From assembly GCF_004208525.1 (NCBI RefSeq), contig NZ_SGIT01000005.1, forward strand, positions 1 through 64,000: a DNA stretch of 64,000 bases, read 5' to 3'. A model generated the notes under the pieces. That model worked only from the letters and a program-made list of their open reading frames with translations, was not told the origin of the DNA and ran no database searches. The translations under genes and the position numbers were made by a program. The DNA comes from Sphingobacterium corticibacterium. Lineage in GTDB: Bacteria > Bacteroidota > Bacteroidia > Sphingobacteriales > Sphingobacteriaceae. Positions 7,950 to 16,208 of this stretch are shown here, one piece after another; within the stretch, counting starts at the first letter, position 1; the number at the start of each line of letters is the position of its first letter.

Positions 7950-8606
7950 TTACCAAGCCTGGTCTCCTACGAGTGGAACAAAACGGAATGTATCCAGTTC
8001 TATACGCTCAAAATCATTTTCTCCTACTCGCAAGATCGTTACCATTTTTTGGAATTTCTCATCGCCTACCGGAATAACCAATAGCCCTCCGTATTTCAAT
8101 TGTTTCAGCATCACTTCGGGTACAAAAGGCGCCCCAGCAGTTACAATAATTTTATCGTAGGGTGCGTGCTCAGCAATACCTCGTGAGCCATCCCCCAAGA
8201 AAAAATGTGGTTTATATCCCATGTAAGGCAACACCTGAATGGTTCGACCGTATAAACTTTCCTGGCGCTCAATAGTGTATACGTCTGCCCCTAATTCCAT
8301 CAAAATACAAGTTTGATAACCCGATCCGGTTCCGATCTCTAATATTTTGTCTCCTTTTTTAACGTGGAGCAACTCGGATTGATAAGCAACGGTATACGGT
8401 TGAGAGATAGTTTGACCATCACCAATTGGAAACGCAATATCTCGATAGGCCTGATTCCAGAAGGTCTCATCAAAGAAAAAGTGACGAGGCACTTTTCCAA
8501 TAGCCTGCAATACCCGCTTATCCTCTATTCCCCGTTTTTCCAGATGTTTTACGAGTTGTTTCCTCGCGCCTCTTTCCCGATAGTTGTCTACAAACTTATA
8601 AGCCAT
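7950..8606 (-). CDS. pcm: Protein-L-isoaspartate O-methyltransferase
   Basis: A 218-residue SAM-dependent enzyme that methylates L-isoaspartyl residues and so starts repair of aged proteins. It has the family markers VPRHFF (residues 39-44), GDGQTISQPYTVAYQ, SAM motif I ILEIGTGSGYQT near 90, and the C-terminal RFVPL segment. Full length, cytosolic, no signal peptide. It is the first gene of a minus-strand operon with the MutS-like and thioesterase genes. A -7-like octamer (TATTTTTG, minus strand 8621-8614) lies immediately before the ATG; if used, the transcript would be almost leaderless. Confidence 0.93.
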   Translation of the reverse strand: MAYKFVDNYRERGARKQLVKHLEKRGIEDKRVLQAIGKVPRHFFFDETFWNQAYRDIAFPIGDGQTISQPYTVAYQSELLHVKKGDKILEIGTGSGYQTCILMELGADVYTIERQESLYGRTIQVLPYMGYKPHFFLGDGSRGIAEHAPYDKIIVTAGAPFVPEVMLKQLKYGGLLVIPVGDEKFQKMVTILRVGENDFERIELDTFRFVPLVGDQAW

Positions 8607-8744
8607 TATACCCCAAAAATACCATTGTTAATAGACATTTCATCTATTTATTTTTCTTTTTAATGGCTGATGAGAGCTCGAATAAATAATCATTCCCTTA
8701 TATGTTAATGCTATTTACATCTCGGTTTCGTGTATTAAAGTACA

Positions 8745-8903
8745 AAATGTTTTAGTTCAATACGATAAAAAAATGTAGTTTCGTTATATTGCATTTGTTA
8801 TTTCCACTTTTGCGGTCAAAAGTGGAGCAAAACTCGTCGCTTCAAATGTTTTACATGTGTGGGATAGTACTAAAAATAATTTTGTACAGTTTTAAAACAT
8901 TTG
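8745..8903. repeat. Three copies of AAATGTTTTA plus a hairpin in the pcm/DUF4886 intergenic region
   Basis: The 367-bp divergent region 8607-8973 holds AAATGTTTTA at 8745-8754 and 8844-8853 and its inverse TAAAACATTT at 8893-8902. The last two belong to an 11-bp perfect inverted repeat (8843-8853 with 8893-8903). A separate perfect inverted repeat, CCACTTTTG/CAAAAGTGG with a 4-nt loop, is at 8804-8825. A -7-like TAATTTTG is at 8877-8884, just before the third copy. The pattern suggests operator sites for the downstream DUF4886 gene; no regulator gene is adjacent. Confidence 0.5.
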
Positions 8904-8973
8904 GATGCGACATTTTATGTCAAAGGTGGGCCGGTGTTCTTAACACTTAAATACTGTAAAAACACAATTAAAA

Positions 8974-9837
8974 ATGAAAAAACTGTATTTCTTTATTCTT
9001 TTATCCATCAGTGCGGTATCTATTACTTTTGCGCAAAGCGTAAAAGGCGACCGCAACGGCGACGGTATTGTCAAAATTTTAGCGATAGGCAATAGTTTCT
9101 CCGAAGATGCCATCGAAAATTACCTGTACGATCTGGCAACCAGTACTGATAAAAAAACAATCATTGCCAATCTGTATATCGGCGGAGCTCCGTTGTCGTT
9201 ACATCTAAAGAATGTTAACGAGGATGCGAACAAATATCGTTATCGTAAAACTGGGCTGGATGGAAAGAAAAATACCACACAGGACGTCAGTATATCCCAC
9301 ACACTAAGCGATGAAAACTGGGATTATATAAGTTTCCAACAGGCCAGCCCACTTTCAGGAAAATACGATGTGATCATGGAAAGCTTACCGGAGCTTGTAA
9401 ACTATGTGCGAGAAAAGGTAAATCCTGAAACGCAATTTGTTTATCACCAGACATGGGCTTATCAACATGACTCCGATCATAAAGGTTTCGCAAACTATAA
9501 TCGTGATCAGCTCACCATGTACAAAGCGATTGCTGAAGTTTCTAAAAAAGTATCCAAACTCGACAAGTTTAAATACATCATTCCTGCGGGTACAGCTATC
9601 CAAAATGCACGTACCAGCTCCATGGGCGATACTTTTACCCGTGACGGCTATCACCTCCAATTAGATTACGGTCGTTTTACCGCTGCTTGTACTTGGTATG
9701 AGAAGATTTTTGGAGAAGATGTACGCAAAAACTCCTATAAGCCGGAAAAGGTAACGGAGCTACAGTCAAAAATAGCGAAAGAAGCTGCACATAAGGCGGT
9801 TAAGAAACCGTATAAAGTTTCTAAGGTGAAAATGTAA
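8974..9837 (+). CDS. Secreted DUF4886 protein (SGNH-hydrolase-like)
   Basis: A 287-residue protein with a signal peptide (residues 1-20, cleavage before Q21). The mature part starts with an Asp/Asn/Gly-rich stretch (GDRNGDG), then the SGNH block I-like GNSFS with candidate nucleophile S41, and late in the chain DGYHL with candidate catalytic D224 and H227. These fit DUF4886, a Bacteroidota family related to GDSL/SGNH esterases. The basic C-terminal tail (KKPYKVSKVKM) is unusual for a secreted enzyme. The gene is convergent with the Sus-type locus (26 bp between stops). Substrate unknown; a deacetylase or esterase acting on glycans is possible. Confidence 0.8.
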   Translation: MKKLYFFILLSISAVSITFAQSVKGDRNGDGIVKILAIGNSFSEDAIENYLYDLATSTDKKTIIANLYIGGAPLSLHLKNVNEDANKYRYRKTGLDGKKNTTQDVSISHTLSDENWDYISFQQASPLSGKYDVIMESLPELVNYVREKVNPETQFVYHQTWAYQHDSDHKGFANYNRDQLTMYKAIAEVSKKVSKLDKFKYIIPAGTAIQNARTSSMGDTFTRDGYHLQLDYGRFTAACTWYEKIFGEDVRKNSYKPEKVTELQSKIAKEAAHKAVKKPYKVSKVKM

Positions 9838-9863
9838 AAGTAAGCCGAAGGGAAAAATAAAAA

Positions 9864-11861
9864 CTAAGTCATCTGATATCCGAACGCTTTCGGTCTGACC
9901 ATCGTTTCCCGATACAACCTACCGAAGCGATCGGTGACTTTTATCTCCAACGTACTCATAGGCGACGATGCTTTTACTTTAAACATATGTGCGGATTTGG
10001 TCGTTACAAAGTCTGCTGTTGGTACAGCATTCACGTTGAGCCGCTGCGCCGAATAGGAAACAATATGTAACGGATCCAGAACAGAGACTCGCGTAACTGC
10101 TAGAGTTTGTCCATTTTCCGTGACTTCTATTTGCCAGTTTTTATCATAGTTCCAGACATTGATTAATACCTCATTGTTTGCGTTTTCCGCAGCGTATTCT
10201 GCGGCGTAGGTATTCCATGCGGAGCCTGTATAATTTGGTGCGAAGATCTCCTTCGTGATATGGCACTTATTTAGGTCATACGCTCTGAATTGATAATCCG
10301 CCGGGTGACCGATGCCTTTGTATGTCCATTTTAAATCGCTCCCATCCATTTCCCATATAGCGTAGCCTCCCGGTGTACCATCTTTGCATATATGATTCTG
10401 GGCTGCATAACTAGGGTGTCCTGTCCACCACCATGTCGCACAGACCGCAGCCGTATTATGTTCCATAATAGCAGGTGTAGCATCCCGTTCGATATTATAG
10501 TTGATATGCGTATGTCCAGTCAGCACGTGCACTTTCGTAAATCCAGTTAGCGTATCGACAAATTCCTGCGCATTGCTAAGGCGGTAGCCCGTCGTCTCGT
10601 TTCCACCGGACAATCCTGGATTTGAATGGAGCTGTATATGCATCGAAATCACGAGCGGTGCATTCTTATCCGATATCGTCGCTAAATCTTTTTTTAACCA
10701 AGCGATTTGATCGGCAACAACCTTTGCATTGTAGTTTCGGTTATTGGTATTGAGATATTCAATGTTGTCCAGTACGACATAGTGTACTTTTCCGATATTA
10801 AACGAATAATAAGTAGGTCCGATGACATCCCGGAATCTGTCTTCGGCTCCCCAATCGGCAACAAAATTCGGGTCGTTATCGTGATTGCCCATCGTGTTGA
10901 ACACCATCGTATTAATTTTATTCATTTCTGTAAGATACTGCGGAAGGCCAAAACCGAAATCGTCCCAGTAGGTTTCCCATGTCATATCACCTAGCGTCAG
11001 GGCATACACTTTAGTACCCGTATTCTTATATGCATCAATAGTTTGATTGACATCTTTCAAGAGGCCCTGTTGAAACTGATCCACATCTCTTGTATTACTT
11101 CTATTGGCCAGATGCATATCGCCCAACACCATAAGAACGTGCTTGTCGTTATTTACAGCTGTCAACTCAAAATCTCTAGTTTCTACCACATTGGCCGCTT
11201 GGTTAAGCCGTTGAAAAAACTGTGGTGCTTTTCCAGTTGTAGCTACCTCATAGTTACCCGGAATAGATACGAAAACATATTTCCCTTTTTTGGCTGAAGG
11301 CAGATAATAAATACCGTTTTCGTCGGTTTTCGTTACTTCAAAGCCATCAGACACGACCACGTTGGGAAGACCGACACCGGCAGCATAGACGGATCCTTTT
11401 ATGGTCATACCTTCTTTGTCAGGAATATGGGCGTTAAAGTATATATTGATCACTGTCGAGCCTAATATGGACGACTGTGCACCACGTTTTACAGTCACCC
11501 TATACGTGTTTCCAGAGATTAAAGCTTCCGGCAAGGCAATAGTCATATTATTATCCGTGACCGCCTTCGCATCAACCGTATGTCTGTTGGTCAAATATTC
11601 GAATATAATCTGATCTCCTTCCGCAAATCCCCTACCTTGAATAACCAGATCCGCTCCCTTATTGGTATCAATGCGAGCAGGTATAACAGCACCCATAATA
11701 GCCAGTTTGCCATCAACATTTCTATCGGGATCGGGAGTTGGTTGGGGATCGGGTTGCGGCGAAGATTTTGAGCAACTATATAAACTAAATGTTAATCCAA
11801 GACCGGTAATAAAGGAGTTCTGGATAAAAGTACGGCGAGTATAATGGCGGCTTTTTTTCAT
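9864..11861 (-). CDS. Calcineurin-like metallophosphoesterase, Tat-like lipoprotein, last gene of the Sus-type locus
   Basis: A 665-residue exported protein. The N-terminus has a twin-arginine pattern (TRRTFIQ, residues 8-14) followed by a hydrophobic stretch and a lipobox ending at C30, then a Pro/Asp-rich linker (33-46). An Ig/TIG-like segment (about 52-142) and a carboxypeptidase-regulatory-like segment (about 150-235) precede the phosphoesterase core. Metal ligands are visible: D248 and H250, D292 in LGD, GNHD 325-328, H408 and GHTH 449-452. The C-terminal region (about 500-665) matches the extra domain of Bacteroidota calcineurin-like phosphoesterases. It should cleave phosphomonoesters or phosphodiesters outside the cytoplasm; the substrate is unknown. 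It lies 86 bp after the BACON gene, behind a long hairpin. Confidence 0.88.
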   Translation of the reverse strand: MKKSRHYTRRTFIQNSFITGLGLTFSLYSCSKSSPQPDPQPTPDPDRNVDGKLAIMGAVIPARIDTNKGADLVIQGRGFAEGDQIIFEYLTNRHTVDAKAVTDNNMTIALPEALISGNTYRVTVKRGAQSSILGSTVINIYFNAHIPDKEGMTIKGSVYAAGVGLPNVVVSDGFEVTKTDENGIYYLPSAKKGKYVFVSIPGNYEVATTGKAPQFFQRLNQAANVVETRDFELTAVNNDKHVLMVLGDMHLANRSNTRDVDQFQQGLLKDVNQTIDAYKNTGTKVYALTLGDMTWETYWDDFGFGLPQYLTEMNKINTMVFNTMGNHDNDPNFVADWGAEDRFRDVIGPTYYSFNIGKVHYVVLDNIEYLNTNNRNYNAKVVADQIAWLKKDLATISDKNAPLVISMHIQLHSNPGLSGGNETTGYRLSNAQEFVDTLTGFTKVHVLTGHTHINYNIERDATPAIMEHNTAAVCATWWWTGHPSYAAQNHICKDGTPGGYAIWEMDGSDLKWTYKGIGHPADYQFRAYDLNKCHITKEIFAPNYTGSAWNTYAAEYAAENANNEVLINVWNYDKNWQIEVTENGQTLAVTRVSVLDPLHIVSYSAQRLNVNAVPTADFVTTKSAHMFKVKASSPMSTLEIKVTDRFGRLYRETMVRPKAFGYQMT

Positions 11862-11888
11862 ATTTAAGGGAAAAATTGTGTCGTTAAA

Positions 11889-11930
11889 TAATCTAATTGC
11901 TCGAGATTTAAACCTCGAGCAGTTAGATTA
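11889..11930. repeat. 17-bp inverted repeat (hairpin) between the BACON and phosphoesterase genes
   Basis: Arms 11889-11905 and 11914-11930 are complementary at 16 of 17 positions around an 8-nt loop; the core is TGCTCGAG/CTCGAGCA. In minus-strand RNA, the sense of the operon, it makes one C-A mismatch. No U-tract follows it directly, so an intrinsic terminator is doubtful. An RNA-processing or stability element that sets the level of the last gene is more likely. Confidence 0.65.
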
Positions 11931-11947
11931 TGTAATATTCAGATTAA

Positions 11948-13213
11948 TTATCTTTTTTTAACGGTGACGATAATATCATCCAAGAATATACGGTTTCTAT
12001 TAATTGGTGCACCGGTCGCTTCACGCAAATCTAAAGCTCCACCCAAGAAGCGAATTTGTGTCTCAGCGGTAGCACCTGTGATCACAAAAGATCGCTCTGT
12101 TTCCTTTGCTTTCCAGATATCTGTACAGTTTGGATCTGCGGAATAATCTGGCCAGTTGTTGATGTTAAATTCATCCACACTGACTGCTCCCGGACCAATC
12201 ACATTCACATACAAACGTGTATCATCTTTTGTACCGCCTGCGGTCATATATGGTACAGCTTTAAATCTGACTTCTAAATTTTTCGTACCTTCTACCTCAT
12301 TTAACTTAGGCGAAATAAAATCAGATCCATAATTCGTCTTGCCAAGCTTCACAAAACCCTGACGTGCATATGTTGATGTAATGCCATCTGCGGACGGTGA
12401 AGTTGTCCAACCTCGTGCTTTTTGTTCGATAGTCCAGTTGTCTATTCTTGTTTCACCGCCTGTAGTATAGAAAATAGGACTTCCATAACTTAACCAATCA
12501 AAATACTCCTCTAAAACCACTATCACATTTTCTTGCGTGATAAGCAATGACTCTGTTTGTAACACATCGTCAAGATAAAAGTTTAGGTTAACAGCCCGAA
12601 CATCCCCGGGGTTTATATCCACACTCAATTGAATAGGCGTATCTCCCGTTCCTTGCATCGGTTCAATTTGAATCCAGTCGGCGTCTTCATCTGACAACTC
12701 AGCTCTCCATGCCCCTGTAGCACGTATTACACGACGTTCTGTAAGACCAGTTTCCGGGATTTGCAACCCCGTCTCAGCACCTTCAATATAAATAAACCTA
12801 TGCCCTTCTCCAGCCTCTCCGCCAGTAGCCGCTGTCTGCTGAATTTTGAGCACATCATTTTGTAACTGTCCGTCGACAGCAAAAAACAAGGTTGTCGTAC
12901 GTACTTCTGAGGTGGTGTTCTTAGACACGGTCACCGTGAAAGTACCGTCTCCGTTCCCTTCTGCCGGATCGATTTTTAACCATCTTTCTTTGCGCAAGGG
13001 TTCGATCTTCCAATTTCCATTAGCCTGAAAAGTAAATGTTTCTGAAGATCCTTGCTCAGGAATTGTAAGCGTTTCAGGGTTATCTTTCAGCTCAAATGTT
13101 CCCCTTTGATCATCGTCTTTCGTGCAGGACACGGACAATATAATAAAAAGTATACAAAAGGTATAGATTACCTTAGATAGGTTCCCTACATTGTAATAGT
13201 TAGTTGCGCTCAT
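11948..13213 (-). CDS. BACON-domain surface lipoprotein
   Basis: A 421-residue lipoprotein: signal segment with a lipobox ending at C30 (LSVSC), followed by TKDDD, an acidic stretch like the Bacteroidota surface-export signal. Two BACON modules follow (about 38-130 and 150-232), with the repeated pattern of W-L-K-I-P/W-I-Q-I-P, T-G and ITQ/IQQ strands. The C-terminal region (about 235-421) looks like a beta-sandwich binding domain, with aromatic residues and the closing FLDDIIVTV. BACON proteins are usually surface glycan-binding or spacer proteins of Sus-type loci. It lies 15 bp after the BT_3987-like gene. The ligand is unknown. Confidence 0.8.
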   Translation of the reverse strand: MSATNYYNVGNLSKVIYTFCILFIILSVSCTKDDDQRGTFELKDNPETLTIPEQGSSETFTFQANGNWKIEPLRKERWLKIDPAEGNGDGTFTVTVSKNTTSEVRTTTLFFAVDGQLQNDVLKIQQTAATGGEAGEGHRFIYIEGAETGLQIPETGLTERRVIRATGAWRAELSDEDADWIQIEPMQGTGDTPIQLSVDINPGDVRAVNLNFYLDDVLQTESLLITQENVIVVLEEYFDWLSYGSPIFYTTGGETRIDNWTIEQKARGWTTSPSADGITSTYARQGFVKLGKTNYGSDFISPKLNEVEGTKNLEVRFKAVPYMTAGGTKDDTRLYVNVIGPGAVSVDEFNINNWPDYSADPNCTDIWKAKETERSFVITGATAETQIRFLGGALDLREATGAPINRNRIFLDDIIVTVKKR

Positions 13214-13228
13214 GAATTCAATATATTT

Positions 13229-14125
13229 TTATCTTATCTGCATTTCTACCCGTTCTTTTATCACCTGTGTGATACCGTCCAAGGTATACTCGTACGATAG
13301 CAGGAATACGTTTGTTTTTCTTCCAAAAGCTTCTTCGACCAGAAAAACATTCGGATACTTCGGGTCATTATCTAATTGGACAATCTCTATATCCTTATAC
13401 GGTTTGATCGTCACCTTGTTAAACTCGTCCACTTCCAATATGACGGATTTTTTATTGATTTCCGCTACCTTGGACTCATACAGTTCGTTGCCTGCAACCA
13501 TCCGTACACTATTATAAGTCAGCGGAAAAAGTTGTTTATTTGCCGCAACGGGTATCTCGCCGTCTTTTATCCCAGTCATCGTATACCTAGAATTCGTCAC
13601 CTGCGAGGCATACTCGTTCTCAAAAGACACCTGATAAAGCATGGTATTTTTATTGGGATTGATTTCCACACCCGAAATATCGGAGACTTTTAAACCGATA
13701 AAATACGTCGAATCGGGTGACAGGCCTTCCGGACGTAGCTTTATCATGGTTCGTCCCGTACGCTCGCCTGCTTTAATCACTATCTTATCGTCAAGAAGCT
13801 CATATTTGTCCGCCGGTACCAGTTTGGCATACAAATCCTCTGCGGCATCAAAATTAGACCAATTGTATTCTTCCAAAGGCTCAGGATCTTCCTGCAATCC
13901 GATTACCATATCCTGTTCAGGAGCATGCGTACCACCGACAGACGCGACGACATAACCGATAATTTCGTCTCCGGTCAACTTTACGACCTCCTGAAAAACA
14001 TTGTAACTGTCACTGCTGATCAAAGAGACTTCATTTTTATACATCTCTTTCTCGAAAACTTCATTGTCCTTACAGGCCGTAAACATCGCCATGAGTGCAA
14101 GGATTGCTATATATCTTCTTTTCAT
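13229..14125 (-). CDS. BT_3987-like (DUF1735-containing) surface lipoprotein
   Basis: A 298-residue lipoprotein with a short signal peptide and lipobox ending at C18 (MFTAC), then KDNE. The first half fits DUF1735/BT_3987-type domains (D-S-Y-N-V, PADKYELLDDKIVIKAGERTG, LSPDSTYFIGLKV), and the C-terminal half forms a second beta-rich domain. Such proteins sit at the SusE/SusF or surface glycan-binding position of Bacteroidota polysaccharide loci. The gene lies 18 bp downstream of susD and 15 bp before the BACON gene, so it is in the operon. No catalytic motif was seen; a binding role is inferred. Confidence 0.78.
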   Translation of the reverse strand: MKRRYIAILALMAMFTACKDNEVFEKEMYKNEVSLISSDSYNVFQEVVKLTGDEIIGYVVASVGGTHAPEQDMVIGLQEDPEPLEEYNWSNFDAAEDLYAKLVPADKYELLDDKIVIKAGERTGRTMIKLRPEGLSPDSTYFIGLKVSDISGVEINPNKNTMLYQVSFENEYASQVTNSRYTMTGIKDGEIPVAANKQLFPLTYNSVRMVAGNELYESKVAEINKKSVILEVDEFNKVTIKPYKDIEIVQLDNDPKYPNVFLVEEAFGRKTNVFLLSYEYTLDGITQVIKERVEMQIR

Positions 14126-14143
14126 TTCTTTCTTCGTCTTATT

Positions 14144-16198
14144 CTAATTATAGCCCGGATTTTGGTCGACCGAAGGCAAGTTTCTCAATTCGTCTTGTGG
14201 TAAGGGTACCCAATTCGCTCGCTTATTGACTTCTCTGGTCAGGAAAGAGGAAGTTCCTGGAATGACACGTCTGTAATACGCCTCTTTGGTAGCACCGTCG
14301 GGATTCATTCCCATGATGGGCTCACGTTCAGTCTCCTCATATATACCCCACCGACGCACATCATAAAAACGTCTATTTTCCCATAAAAACTCAACCATGC
14401 GCTCTCGTTCGATTTGTTTCTGCACTTCCGTTTGACTGGCTAGCTGGCTGACTGATAAGCCCGGCAGCCCTGCACGATAACGAATCAGATTAAATGCATT
14501 TTTAATCTCGTCTGTATTTCGACTCAAAGTATACGATTTTTCATCCAGCTGCACAGTATGGGTACCAGTTAGGTTATTGAGCGCTTCCGCATACGACAAT
14601 AGGATTTCTGCGTACCGGATCATCGCGTAGAATTTAGGTAGTTGTCGCGCTCCGGTACCATTTTTAGCGTCGTAGGGGTGAACCCATTTCTTAATCACAT
14701 ATCCTGTTATCGGGTAATTCGGGGAACTCGCACTTACGCCACCACGTCCATCCAGATCCTGAAAATAGTACTTGGCCGTGTGATTGTATAGTGTTGTGGA
14801 GGACAGCGCCTGCCATACGGCCTCGTTGAATCCTACAGAGGCGTAAAAACGCATCTCCCGGTTGGCATACATCTTAAACACACCCGCATTGAGGGGATAA
14901 CCAGAAAAGCTTCTCGATTGTTCGGTAAAGAGGTCATTAAACGTACTGCCGGAAGGAAGATCGGCAACGGTTTCAAAATAGGCATCTCCACGTGCTTCAT
15001 GTATAGTTCGTCCGTCCTCCATCAAGTAAGCGTCTACGACTTTTTGCGTAACACAGAAGCGTCCCCAGCCACCAAGCGTTGGTGGAAGCGCGCCTTGATT
15101 TAGATCCGAATTGATATACGGAGCACTTTTCCCCCAGATAATCTCTGGATTAATCGCGGCAACAGATTCACCGGTAAAAATATCCGAATAAGACCTAAAT
15201 GCGTCTATACCGGACGCCCCACTAGGATAAGGCTTATAAAAGTCGAGATCCGAGGTAATATTTGCTGGCAGAACAGGTGTTTTTTCATCTGCCGGAACCG
15301 TATAAAGCTTATATTGCCCCATGTCCATCACCCGTTTGGCAGCTGCAGCGGCTACAGCCCAACGGGTTTCGTCGTATTGTTGAGAAACATAGTGAACCCC
15401 GTCGGTCTTGCGTGTCCAGTTACCGAAGTACGAACGGGCCGCAGCGCCACCATTATACAATGGACTAGCGTGTATCAGGCGCAAACGGGCGACCAGCGCA
15501 AGTGCTGCGCCTTTGGTAGGACGTCCAAAGTTCAAAAGCCCCACATCCGCCGGCATCAATTGTGCCGCTTTTTCCAATTCTCCACAGGTATAATCCATCG
15601 CCTCGTCGTAGGTCGCCCGCGGACGGTCATAATATTCCATGGTCTCGTTCGTGTTAAGTACTTCATCACCCACCAATATCGGTGGGCCGTAATCCACTAA
15701 AATATTGTAGTAGGCATAAGCTCGTATGAAACGCGTGTACCCTTCTATTCGTTGGCGGTCTATAGTAGTCATGTCCTCAGGCCGTTCAAGGTTCTGCAAA
15801 ATGAGGTTACATTTTCGGATAATTATATAATATTTGCCCCATTGGTTGAGTCCTCCAAATTTGGTTGGGTTAATGTTTCCGGTAGCAAAATCCATCCCAT
15901 AATATATGTTGGTCGTTCCTGCACCGGTCAGCCCGTTGAAGGCCTCATCCGTTGCCATAGGTCCAGGTGTATAATTGCTCCGAATCGTTCTCGCTTCGTC
16001 ATTGAACTCCGCAGCAGCCCCCCACATATAGGCTTCCATATTGCGGATATTGTTGAATGCCTCGTCGATATTAAATTCATCGTCAAAGTATTCGTCGATA
16101 TTCAGATAATCCTTGCAGGATGTCGCCATAACGATCAATTGGACGACGATAACTGCTTTCACTATTTTATTTATGATTGATGTTCTCATATCCTTCAT
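14144..16198 (-). CDS. SusD/RagB family outer-membrane lipoprotein
   Basis: A nutrient-binding lid for the adjacent SusC channel. From the ATG at 16198 it has 684 residues. The signal peptide ends in a lipobox (MATSC) followed by KDYLN, the usual start of mature SusD proteins. The C-terminal RagB/SusD domain is recognisable by ERMVEFLWENRRFYDVRRWG, and the protein ends near LPSVDQNPGYN, as in the family. The reading frame is open to 16291, but that extension overlaps susC and has no signal peptide, so 16198 (or 16189) is preferred; the gap to the susC stop is then 10 bp. At over 680 residues it is on the long side for the family. Confidence 0.93.
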   Translation of the reverse strand: MKDMRTSIINKIVKAVIVVQLIVMATSCKDYLNIDEYFDDEFNIDEAFNNIRNMEAYMWGAAAEFNDEARTIRSNYTPGPMATDEAFNGLTGAGTTNIYYGMDFATGNINPTKFGGLNQWGKYYIIIRKCNLILQNLERPEDMTTIDRQRIEGYTRFIRAYAYYNILVDYGPPILVGDEVLNTNETMEYYDRPRATYDEAMDYTCGELEKAAQLMPADVGLLNFGRPTKGAALALVARLRLIHASPLYNGGAAARSYFGNWTRKTDGVHYVSQQYDETRWAVAAAAAKRVMDMGQYKLYTVPADEKTPVLPANITSDLDFYKPYPSGASGIDAFRSYSDIFTGESVAAINPEIIWGKSAPYINSDLNQGALPPTLGGWGRFCVTQKVVDAYLMEDGRTIHEARGDAYFETVADLPSGSTFNDLFTEQSRSFSGYPLNAGVFKMYANREMRFYASVGFNEAVWQALSSTTLYNHTAKYYFQDLDGRGGVSASSPNYPITGYVIKKWVHPYDAKNGTGARQLPKFYAMIRYAEILLSYAEALNNLTGTHTVQLDEKSYTLSRNTDEIKNAFNLIRYRAGLPGLSVSQLASQTEVQKQIERERMVEFLWENRRFYDVRRWGIYEETEREPIMGMNPDGATKEAYYRRVIPGTSSFLTREVNKRANWVPLPQDELRNLPSVDQNPGYN

Positions 16199-16208
16199 TC
16201 TATCTGTA

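Noticed and set aside
8804..8825. Hairpin CCACTTTTG/CAAAAGTGG as a terminator
   Set aside because: It lies between divergent gene starts with no transcript ending there and no U-tract; an operator or structural role is more plausible.
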